Notes under the pieces: model-generated
What the model was told of the DNA's origin: nothing
The model's database searches: none
What the model saw: the letters and a program-made list of their open reading frames with translations, nothing else
Made by a program: the position numbers and the translations under genes
Assembly (NCBI RefSeq): GCF_014356525.2
Contig: NC_052507.1
Coordinates: 61,692,295-61,756,294, forward strand
Source: Nilaparvata lugens
Lineage: Eukaryota; Arthropoda; Insecta; Hemiptera; Delphacidae
Direction: 5' to 3'
DNA length: 64,000 nucleotides
Part shown: positions 56,138 to 64,000 of the stretch, piece by piece
Position numbering within the stretch: the first letter of the stretch is position 1
Layout of the letters: each line of letters begins with the position of its first letter

Positions 56138-57491
56138 ATGTATAATTTGGATGCATTCATTATTGATGAAATAACTGATAATCTGCCAAATCGGTTCTTC
56201 TCACTGGAATCATTAAATTATTTGAAAAATGTTCAGCTAGCTGATGATAGCTGTAATATTCCTGGAGAAATAGATATTTTATTGGGATCTGAAATTTTCT
56301 CATTGATGATAAATTCAAATAAAATTACAGGCCCACCTGGTACTCTAGTTGATTTATCCACTTGTTTTGATACATACTCATGGTTGAAATTGATGCTGAA
56401 AATACTGCCAATACTCATTCATGTTTTACAGCTACAGAGATTCATCTTAGCTCTCTGATGAGACGATTCATGAGTGTAGAAGAGGTTCCATTTCCATTAT
56501 TCCTTAACTAAGATGATGAAATTTGTGAGAAACATTTCACCGACACTCATAAACGCTTACCTTCAGGTCGCTATTCTGTACCTCTTCTTTTCAAGGAAAA
56601 TCCTTCCAATCTTGGAGACTCATTGCCTATTTGTGGAAGACGTTCTCCATCTATGGAGAAACGACTTGAAGCCAATAAAGAATTAAAATTGGAATATCAT
56701 TCCATTTAAAAAGATTATATTGATCAAGGTCATATGTCACTCTCATCCTTCACAAATGATAGTTATTACTTACCGCATCATTGTGTTGTGGAACCTGACA
56801 GCACAGCCACTTGCCTTTGGGTTGTATTTGATGCAAGCGCTAAAGCGACAAATAATTGCTCGCTAAATGATTTACTTTTCACTGGTCCAAAACTATATTG
56901 TGATTTGATAGCAGTGCTCCTGAGATTTTGCTTATTTCCAATTGCTATCACTGCTGACGTAAAGCAAATGTACCGTCAAATTGAAGTCAATGAGGATGAT
57001 AGGAAATATCAGAAAATTCTATGGAGATTCTCTCCAAATGAAAACCTTGAGTGTTGGACACTTAATACTGTAACATTTGGCGTTAAATCAGCACCCTTCC
57101 TAGTGATTCGTGTCACATGACAATTGGGAGAAGATGAAAAATCACAATTCCCAGATGCCGCCTCCGTAATTGAAAATTCAATTTACATGGATGATTTAGT
57201 TTGTAGTGTGAAAAATATTCATGAAGCTAAGAACCTGTATAGTCAACCACGAAGTTTGTTTAAAGCTGGAAAATTTGAAATGGTAAAATGGTCAAGCAGT
57301 TCATCTCATCTCCTGTCAATTATACCCAAAGAAGATCAATTGCAAAATACAAAAAAGTTTCAAGATGATGATGTAACAAAAATTCTAGGCCTAAGATGGG
57401 TCCCGTCTGATGATTGCTTTAATTTCAATATTCGATGTGAAAACAAGAGTTGTACAAAACGCAATATCCTTTCAACAATAGCTAGAATATT
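56138..57491 (+). pseudogene. BEL-3 protease end and reverse transcriptase
   Basis: After GEIDILLGSEIFSL the frame changes near 56450, continuing LPSGRYSVPLLFKENPSNLG and, past a stop, YYLPHHCVVEPD. The RT blocks follow: WVVFDASAKATNNCSLND, ITADVKQMYRQIEV, LWRFSPNENLECW, and the active site ENSIYMDDLVCS with YMDD intact. A TGA lies at 57118. The frame ends at the foldback insertion. Confidence 0.82.
57477..57491. repeat. Target duplication of the foldback insertion, left
   Basis: AATAGCTAGAATATT is identical to 57798-57812. Confidence 0.75.
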
Positions 57492-57797
57492 AAGATAAAG
57501 AAAGGAAAAAAGAAAAAAGATGTTGTCGAATTCCACTATAACATTTTTATTCACCAAAACTATTTTTCGTTGCCTATGGCAACATCTTCAGTGGCAACTG
57601 AAGCTGATATTTACAGGAAGCAGATGAATAAATATCAGCTTCAGTTGCCACTGAAGATGTTGCCATAGGCAACGAAAACTAGTTTTGGTGAATAAAAATG
57701 TTATAGTGGAATTCAACAACATCTTTTTTCTTTTTTCTTTTTTCCTTTCTTTATCTTAATATGGAGAAGTTCCACAATATCTCTGATAAAAGTGTTA
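57492..57797. mobile_element. ~0.3-kb foldback insertion with 15-bp target duplication
   Basis: Two arms of about 127-134 bases (57487-57613 and 57629-57762) are near-perfect inverted copies around a 15-base spacer. AATAGCTAGAATATT flanks the insertion at 57477-57491 and 57798-57812. Each arm contains CTGAAGA, a GTTGCC-ATA-GGCAAC stem and GAAA (plus strand 57651-57677), a layout like the core of a minimal hammerhead ribozyme and like the 3' ends of Penelope-like elements. The long target duplication suggests target-primed insertion. The family is not confirmed. Confidence 0.6.
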
Positions 57798-57812
57798 AAT
57801 AGCTAGAATATT
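57798..57812. repeat. Target duplication of the foldback insertion, right
   Basis: AATAGCTAGAATATT is identical to 57477-57491, and the BEL coding frame resumes here (RIFDPLGLLAPVT). Confidence 0.75.
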
Positions 57813-58467
57813 TGATCCATTGGGTCTTCTTGCTCCAGTCACGCTTCTAGCTAAATGTATTATGAAAAAATTGTGGATTTTGAAAATAGATTAGGATGAT
57901 ATTCCCCCAGATGATATTGTTCATGTATGGAATGAATTCCGGTCGCAATTACCCGCCTTGGAAAAGATGAAAATCCCTCGGAATATTTTCATCATTGGAA
58001 ATCAGACAGCAGATCTGATAGGATTTTGTGATGCTTCTCAGATCGGAATGGGATGTGTTGTTTACGTGAGAGCTCAACAACCAAATGGACGTTATAAGAT
58101 GAATGTTCTATGCGCTAAATCCTGTGTAGCACTCATGAAAATTAGTACGATTCCACGCTTAGAATTATGTGCTGCTGTCATGCTTGCACGTCTAATTGAA
58201 TTTGTTACCAAAGAGTATCAAAATCAATTCAACTTCAAAAATATTTTTGTGTTTTCCGATTCAATGATAGTGCTTCAATGAATTAACAATGATGCATCTC
58301 GCTGGAAAACATTTGTCACTAACCAAGTTGTCTTCATCCACTAGAAATTACCTCCATCATTCTGGTCTCACATCAATGGACCAGAAAACCCCGCTGATTG
58401 TCTTTCTCGCGGCTTATTACCAAAAAATATAATTGAAAATCAACTTTGGCTCAATGGTCCTGAATGG
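57805..58467 (+). pseudogene. BEL-3 RT end and RNase H
   Basis: It reads RIFDPLGLLAPVTLLAKCIM, then ADLIGFCDASQIGMGCVVYV (first RNase H Asp), IPRLELCAAVMLARL, NIFVFSDSMIVLQ, a TGA at 58279-58281 and GPENPADCLSRGLLP. Stops occur near 57890, 58279 and 58342. Confidence 0.8.
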
Positions 58468-59982
58468 TTGAATGGAGATTATGATCGTTGGTCGAAAAAT
58501 CCTATTGACTTGACAATTGGAAACGCAGTAGAACAACATAGTCTAGTTGTGACTAAGGAAACAATCTACCTGCTAAGAGAATTGATAGAGCAATGCTCCT
58601 TGTATAATAAAATATTGAGAAGTACAGTTTATATTTTGAGATTCATAAAGAAACTTCCACTCAATTCGCTGATACAAGCTTCCGATTTATCTGCCGCCGA
58701 GTTGTTTCTAGTTGGAGAAGTACGAAGAGAAAACTTCACTCCCGAAATGTCATCACTTAATAAAAATAAGAGCTGTCATACGGAAGTTCAAATGCTCAAT
58801 CCATTTTTAGATGGAAAATTGATACGTGTGAGAGGGAGATTAATTCATTCAGAAATATCTTATGAGAGAAAACATTCATTACTATTACCAAAGAGAGATA
58901 ATTTTACTAATCGCTTAATAGTACATTATCATGAAAGAAATCTACATACTGGACCTTCACTTGTCCTAGCGCTAATAAGACAACGATTTTGGATATTGGG
59001 AGGTGGGAATGTTGTGCAAAATGTGATAAGATCCTGTAATATTTGCTTCAAATGCAATCCAAAACCAACATTCCCGATGATGGGAAATCCTCCAGCAGGA
59101 AAAGTAAATCAATGTCGAGCATTTTATCACATGGGAGTAGATTATGCAGGCCCATTTTGGGTGTCTTGGTCTAGACAAAGGGGAGTCCGACCACAGAAGG
59201 CTTACCTGTGTCTGTTTGTTTGTCTAACTATCAAAGCCGTACATCCAGAATTAGCATCCAACTTATCAACTAAATCATTCCTATCCGCATTCAAAATGTT
59301 CTTATCTTGTTGTGGACCCTGTAAATATGTATATTTAGATTGCAGTACCAATTTTTTTGGAGCAAAAACTGAATTGAAAGAAGTATATCAACTAATACAA
59401 TCGAACGATTATGTACAAACATTTGGCTCAGAATTGGCTAGTAATGAAATAGAATGGAAATTCAATCCGCCCTCTGCTCCACATTTTTGTGGTTTGTGGG
59501 AGGCTAATGTGAAATCGGTAAAATCACATCTTTATAGAGTAATTGGATCACAGATTCTAAGCTATGAAGAATTGTCTACAGTGCTGAGTCAAATTGATGC
59601 AATATTGAACTCACACCCGTTGTACTGTTTGAGTTCTGATCCGAGTGAACCCTCAGCTTTCACACCCGCGCATTTCATGATCCAACAACCGCTGCATGGA
59701 TTCCCAGCAAGTGGTGTTTTGAACAGAGAAGCCAATCATCTGGGTAGATAACAATTACTTGATCGTTTGATTCAAGAGTTTTGGAGAAGGTGGAACATAG
59801 AATATCTCCATAATATGCAAAAGAGACAAAAATGGATGACTCCCACTAATCCAATAGAAGTTGGATCTATTGTTATAATAAGAACTGAGTGCAGACGGCA
59901 TGATTCGTGTAGTGAAAATACGCACAAAAACTGGAGTATTCACCAGGCCAGTGACAAAAATTTGTAAATTACAATCACAATG
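58468..59982 (+). pseudogene. BEL-3 integrase and C-terminal module
   Basis: It contains FLDGKLIRVRGRL, the zinc-binding region HYHERNLHTGPSLVLALI and CNICFKC, then the core: FYHMGVDYAGPF (first Asp), YVYLDCSTNFFG (second Asp) and HFCGLWEANVKSVK (catalytic Glu). After LNREANHLGR there is a TAA at 59749-59751, then LLDRLIQEFWRRWNIEYL and a DUF5641-type end with a small deletion and frame change near 59893 (GMIRVVKIRTKTGVFTRPVT). It is the best preserved part of the element. One stop and one deletion prevent a full product. Confidence 0.85.
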
Positions 59983-60357
59983 AATTATTAATCTTTGAAA
60001 GAAGCTTGCGTATTATTCTTTATTATATATTCATCCATATCATTTGCATTGCTTATGGTTTATAAGCCAGTTATAGCCTATTATTCTACAATCGAGAATA
60101 TGAGTTTATTTTTTTATTATTCTATTTTTATTTATTATCTTATTTTGCGTTTAGCCATTATTATTTGCAGTTTCCATTACCTTTATCACAATTTCCCTCC
60201 TTTAAATCTTTCTCTTCTGCGGGCCTCTTTCCCCTAAAGCCTTCAGTAAAAGCCTCAACTGAAGTAAAGATCTTTCCTCTTCCTGTCTTAGTTTTTTCTC
60301 GCGTTTTTCGCTTAATCTTCCTGTTTTTTCAAATGTGGTTCAGAAACTGTCGTTTTA
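59983..60357. other. BEL-3 3' untranslated region
   Basis: AT-rich without coding features, ending in a G-rich purine tract. Confidence 0.5.
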
Positions 60358-60370
60358 GGGCGGGGGAGTA

Positions 60371-60688
60371 TGTAGAGGCCAGCAATCAAGTATTATCAGA
60401 CAGGCAGGCAAGATAAGATAGCGACTGGTCGGCTACAAGGCCAATATTCACTTTTCCCCTTTTTTAGTTAGTTGTGGAATTGCTTCCCTCAGTGGAACAG
60501 CTCAGCGCTAAATTTGTTCTTCGCCATTAATACTACAATGCTTGATACTTTATTCACATATTACTGGAAACCTGCAGGTAGTACAGTATCTCCTTATTTT
60601 GATCAACCAACAGGTGAGTCATTTATGTTTCTTAATTAATATTCGCAATATACAGTCCACTTATTTCAATGCTATTACCGCCCCACCA
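60371..60688 (+). repeat. 3' LTR of BEL-3
   Basis: 318 bp, preceded by the purine tract at about 60358-60370. Confidence 0.88.
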
Positions 60689-60693
60689 GAGAG
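60689..60693. repeat. BEL-3 target duplication GAGAG, right
   Basis: It matches 53949-53953. Confidence 0.6.
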
Positions 60694-61242
60694 ATTGATT
60701 GATTGATTGATTGAGTACTTTACTTATGTAGATTACAATATATACTGTCTTATACACTTATATACAATAGCTTACAATAGAGCAAAATTATAGATGAATT
60801 TACATTATATAGACCAAGAAAATAATTATTGAACTGTATATGGTATGAAAAAGCAATTTGTAATAGAATGACTATAGATAATAATTATATTGTAATGCAT
60901 CTACATAAATTGGCAGAGCTTTGGACATATCAATGTCCATCCTCCAGAAAGAATATTAGAAATATCCTCCCCACTAACTCTCTACCAAAACGTTAATTTC
61001 ATCATTTAAACTAAGGATTTATTTATTAATGGAAATATTGTGAAAGTTTTAATCAATATGAATATTTAAGAGAAGAAAACAGAAAATTGGTAAAGTATAA
61101 TAATCATATAGGTAGATAAGATCAAATAATTGATTAATAAAATGAAGTAGGCTGAAAGTAGATCAGGGTAATCAACTTTCAGTAATATACAGCAGTATGC
61201 AGTGGATAATTGAAATAACATGAGTCTATATAATATATATAT

Positions 61243-61276
<34 letters not shown>

Positions 61277-61800
61277 CAATTCATTCTATAACAGGTTTAA
61301 AGGTTTGTATTTGTGGGATGGTTGTCATGTGATCATTCTAGGGCCGGACAGTTTCAGTCATTTGTTCCAAAAGATGTTTTTTTAAAGTTAGGATGAAGCT
61401 CGCTTGGCTCTCAATGGACCTGATAGAAACAGGAAGTGCATTCCATGCACAACAGGCACTGACTAAGAAGGATTTTGTGAAAATAGTAGTTCGATGATTG
61501 GGTATCCTTAGAGTACTTTCTCCGGTTCTAGTATGTGAAGCATCTATCCTCCTACCTTCAGAGACAAATTTGAAATCATCTTTGAAATAGTTTGGATTAC
61601 CGTATTTCAAGATATCTCTAACAAGCTTGACTTTTCGAAAAAGCCTTTGATTGGGAAGCTTTAATGTTGAACTAGCAATGTGGGCTGGGGTGATATGATA
61701 ATGGCGTTGGAGAGAGTAGACGAAACGTAGACAATAATTTTGGCAACACTGTAGTTTATCATTCAAAGTGACTTGCATATTGTTAAGAACAGAATTACAA
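60694..61800 (-). pseudogene. 5'-truncated LINE fragment (copy D)
   Basis: A minus-strand frame (61778-61338) reads the extreme C-terminus of a LINE ORF2: KLQCCQNYCLRFVYSL, HYHITPAHI, then RTTIFTKSFLVSACCAWNALPVSI. The last block with W-N-x-L-P is common to many LINEs. The 3' end finishes in repeats of CAAT (about 60694-60716 reversed), a short-repeat tail. It follows the GA tract directly. A ~105-base direct copy of 61455-61562 lies at 61801-61907. Confidence 0.7.
61210..61278. repeat. (AT)n microsatellite
   Basis: Long runs of AT at 61218-61276 within the LINE D 3' region. Confidence 0.85.
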
Positions 61801-61907
61801 TACTAAGAAGGATTTTGTGAAAATAGTAGTTTGATGATTGGGTATCCTTAAAGTACTTTCTCCGGTTCTAGTATGTGAAGCATCTATCCTCCTACCTTCA
61901 GAGAGAG
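61801..61907. repeat. Direct duplicate of part of LINE D
   Basis: TACTAAGAAGGATTTTGTGA...CCTACCTTCAGAGA repeats 61455-61562 with two or three substitutions and ends in the GA tract. Confidence 0.75.
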
Positions 61908-61935
61908 AGAGAGAGAGAGATAGGGAATTTCTCAA

Positions 61936-62000
61936 TTCACTCTAATCTGTCAGTAAAGCATTAGATTATTAAGCAATAGATGTAGAGAGAGAGAGAGAGT
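61936..62000 (+). repeat. Subterminal repeat unit, copy 2, with (GA)n
   Basis: It matches 53881-53953 with a few substitutions and is again followed by GA repeats. Confidence 0.8.
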
Positions 62001-62352
62001 GAGGGAATTTTTCCCTCTAAGGGAAATTATTTCATCCCTCATCCAATAGTCGATGGTCGATAATCAATATCCACCCTCCTCATCGATACTGGGGAAGGAG
62101 AAGGGAAAATCTATTCGAGAGAGAGATATATCTCTCTCTCTCCTTCTTCATCCCCCTCGTCCTCACTGGGAGAGGGGGAGAGAGAGAGAGGGAGATTAGA
62201 TTAGATTAGATTAGATTGGAGAGAGAGAGAGATAGGGAGAGAGGGTGAGAGAGGTGGGGGAAGGGAAGAATCTATTTTAGAACACCCCCTCCCTTCCTGG
62301 GAGGGGGGAGGGGCCTGGGGGAGGTGGGATGGGTTGGGGGGGTGATGGGGGA
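62001..62352. repeat. GA-rich and G-rich subterminal region of the Polinton
   Basis: It contains several (GA)n blocks, five GATTA units at about 62193-62217, and a very G-rich tract at 62284-62356 with many runs of four or more Gs. Confidence 0.75.
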
Positions 62353-62401
62353 GGGGATTTCGAGCGAAAAAACGTCTTTGAACTGTCAGATTACACCTAC
62401 T
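62353..62401 (-). repeat. Polinton right terminal inverted repeat
   Basis: Its reverse complement starts AGTAGGTGTAATCTGACAG. A strongly G-rich tract lies just inside it (about 62290-62358). Confidence 0.85.
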
Positions 62402-62407
62402 TAAAAT
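62402..62407. repeat. Polinton target duplication TAAAAT, right
   Basis: It is identical to 31334-31339 and directly abuts the terminus. Confidence 0.8.
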
Positions 62408-63890
62408 GTTTAGCCCACTTATAAAAAAACCCCTTTCATTATGAGCATTGTCTCTATTCATCCATGAAATTTCATCTGTATGATGAATAATTTTATAGTA
62501 GGAAATGAATCAAGGGATTCTAAAAATTCAAAATTGATAAGAATCAAACTGGCCAGAAGTATGATATTCTGAACAATACCATACCTATGGACTATATCAC
62601 AGCAAGCCACAATCTTGTCCTGAGAAAATCAGTGCTCTATTCAACTATTTCTTGAGAAGTCGACAAGTTAAATTCCAATGTCATACTGAACAGTAAGTTA
62701 TCTTGTAGTTGAATTGTTCATTGAACCAACTGAAAATTACATATTGACATTGATCCAATTATCAGCATGTATTGAAGTTCAGTCAATTGATTGGCGCATT
62801 GTATTCATATTATACAGTATAGGTAGGGTACCGTAGTTGAATAATAACTCCTACTATAAGTCATGAAAGTTCAAGTAACAACTATGGAGCTTTAAACACT
62901 CTAAGCTTTAAAGGATGGTTTGTCTTATAAATAAAACTTTATGGAAATGCCTTATCCAGTTATCAAGAGTTGTTTACTACAGATAAATCATTTTAATCAC
63001 GGAATAAAAATATAAGATCATATATTATGTACTGTAATTATATATAGTTTCACTAAATTTTTCTTCAAGTATTTCATGTAGAAAATTCATGCTAATCGTT
63101 CAGAGTGCATTAACATGCACTAACATCATTAACATCAGACGTGCATTAACGTGCATTAACATCAGACATTTTGTATCTTGTTTCATCAATTTGTCATAAG
63201 TGCTATTTGAGCTTTGCCTGTTTCACTCACCTAAGTCATAATTATGAATAGATTACCATATTGGTTTTTCAAATACCTATATACCAGCGGGATGTAGCTG
63301 TGTTCGGAAGAATGAAAGGCTTTATTACACAATAGCCTATAGGTCAACAGGCTGGGTCTCACCACCAGTGAGACACCAACCAGTGGTGGCCGTGTGTAAA
63401 CGTAAAGCAAGCTGGAACACCAGGAGCGGCTGCCAAAATCTAGTGGCTATTTGAAAGGTTTGTTCAGGACAGGCTTGGTCAAACGATCTTTAAACCCAAT
63501 TCAAAAATCAATCCAACAGAAATATTGATATGGTGAGATTTTTGTTATAAGGTCAGTGGAAATGATAAGAAAACAGGTTTGCCAATTCTCTTTTCAAAAT
63601 GCCTTGTTCAGATACCATACGGTAAATGTGTATAAAATATGTGTAGAATACGTATTCTAGGTTGTCTGTGATTCAAGTTATTCCTGTAGGCTAATAGGCC
63701 TATTATTATTAACTGTTGATTCATGATAATTTATTATGATCAGTCTTTCCTAAAAGGAATACGTTCTATTCATAGAGAAAACTTTTTTTTATTATTCAAT
63801 AAAGTTAAGAATTTCATGAATTATAAGTTTATAATATTTTTCATCATAGCCGATAAACGATTTGGCGGTTGAAGCCAGTGCAGTAAAGAG
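62408..63890. other. Right flank of the Polinton, no gene seen
   Basis: AT-rich sequence. GTGCATTAAC or near copies recur four times between 63105 and 63155. No supported coding frame or RNA gene. Confidence 0.4.
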
Positions 63891-63895
63891 CTATA

Positions 63896-64000
63896 AAGGG
63901 CCCTACACACCTACGGATTTGGCTCGCAGATTTGGCCTGTCTTGGCTCGGCTCGGGAGAAATCTGTGAGTGTGTAGGCGATTTTATTGCGAGCTGAGCCA
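63896..64000. mobile_element. Start of a possible DNA-transposon-like repeat, cut by the window
   Basis: GGGCCCTACACACCTACGG begins a region with nested inverted segments (CCTACACAC versus GTGTGTAGG; TGGCTCGC versus GCGAGCTGAGCCA). This looks like a terminal repeat of a MITE or Harbinger-type element, but the other end is outside the window. Confidence 0.3.

Larger units (their letters stand above)
53954..60688 (+). mobile_element. BEL/Pao LTR retrotransposon (BEL-3) in the Polinton
   Basis: The LTRs are 318 bp (53954-54271 and 60371-60688), TGTAGAGGCC...CCCCACCA, about 93% identical by eye. The 5-bp duplication GAGAG lies at 53949-53953 and 60689-60693, though within a GA microsatellite. 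A TGGTTCGCTCCGCACC primer-type site starts at 54274 and a purine tract (GGGCGGGGGAGTA) abuts the 3' LTR. Gag, protease, reverse transcriptase, RNase H, integrase and the C-terminal module appear in order with about nine stops and a few frame changes. A foldback insertion sits between the reverse transcriptase and the RNase H. The element is defective and older than the Gypsy element. Confidence 0.92.
31340..62401. mobile_element. Maverick/Polinton (adintovirus-like endogenous element) with nested insertions
   Basis: Inverted termini begin AGTAG(C/G)TGTAATCTGACAG at 31340 and, reversed, at 62401, and agree at about 44 of the first 49 positions. A 6-bp target duplication TAAAAT lies at 31334-31339 and 62402-62407, the length made by Polinton integrases. 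The gene set is diagnostic: packaging ATPase, retroviral-type integrase, protein-primed polymerase B, adenovirus-type protease, and penton-like and hexon-like capsid genes. Left-arm genes read leftward and right-arm genes read rightward. The element totals 31 kb. Subtracting the Gypsy (4.1 kb), BEL (6.7 kb) and LINE (about 1.1 kb) insertions leaves about 19 kb. Most core genes carry stops or shifts, so this is an old, inactive copy. Confidence 0.93.

Noticed and set aside
61066..61284. Ile/Tyr-rich frame on the minus strand
   Set aside because: It is produced by an (AT)n microsatellite.
62201..62461. Pro/Leu-rich frame across the Polinton right end
   Set aside because: It reads the G-rich and GA-rich subterminal DNA and crosses the element border.

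Overview
This is a window of animal nuclear DNA, most likely from an insect. It is AT-rich and has spliceosomal exon borders, and its mobile elements belong to families common in arthropods: BEL/Pao, Ty3/Gypsy with a 17.6-like primer site, PIF/Harbinger, APE-type LINEs and Maverick/Polinton. Host genes are nearly absent. I support only a partial tyrosine-recombinase-like ORF at the left edge and one or two exons of a putative secreted or membrane protein near 20.8-22.75 kb. The species cannot be named from the sequence.

Left third (1 to about 20.3 kb): a recombinase-like fragment; a degenerate LINE inside a BEL/Pao relic; a minus-strand BEL/Pao element (about 7.56-13.95 kb) that lost its integrase core and carries a PIF/Harbinger transposon; a 5'-truncated LINE; and a near full-length LINE (15368-20265) flanked by a perfect 13-bp target duplication. 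That LINE has an L1-type ORF1 with a 2A-like peptide motif. A single UAG separates ORF1 from ORF2 in the same frame.

Middle (23190-31320): an LTR element with two 2495-bp LTRs about 99.6% identical and a 3.1-kb interior with no gag or pol. It looks like a large non-autonomous (LARD-like) element and is the youngest insertion here. It landed ten bases outside the next element.

Right half (31340-62401): a Maverick/Polinton (endogenous adintovirus-like) element defined by inverted termini starting AGTAG and a 6-bp duplication TAAAAT. The left arm, on the minus strand, holds a coiled-coil protein, a conserved protein of unknown function, the packaging ATPase, the retroviral-type integrase and the protein-primed DNA polymerase B. 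The right arm, on the plus strand, holds a BIR-domain (IAP-like) protein, a spliced OB-like protein, a pX-like basic protein, the adenovirus-type protease, penton-like and hexon-like capsid proteins, a conserved protein resembling an RNase H-fold family, and two small ORFs. Most replication and capsid genes are broken, while the BIR gene is open. A Gypsy element (46508-50648) sits inside the penton gene. A BEL/Pao element (53954-60688), which itself carries a 0.3-kb foldback insertion, sits in a GA microsatellite near the right end, next to a LINE fragment. Without these later insertions the Polinton is about 19-20 kb, the usual size.

LTR divergence gives the order of insertion: Polinton first, then BEL (about 93% LTR identity), then Gypsy (about 97.5%), then the LARD-like element (about 99.6%). 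From 62408 to the end I see no genes, only AT-rich sequence and the start of a possible DNA-transposon-like repeat at the right edge.
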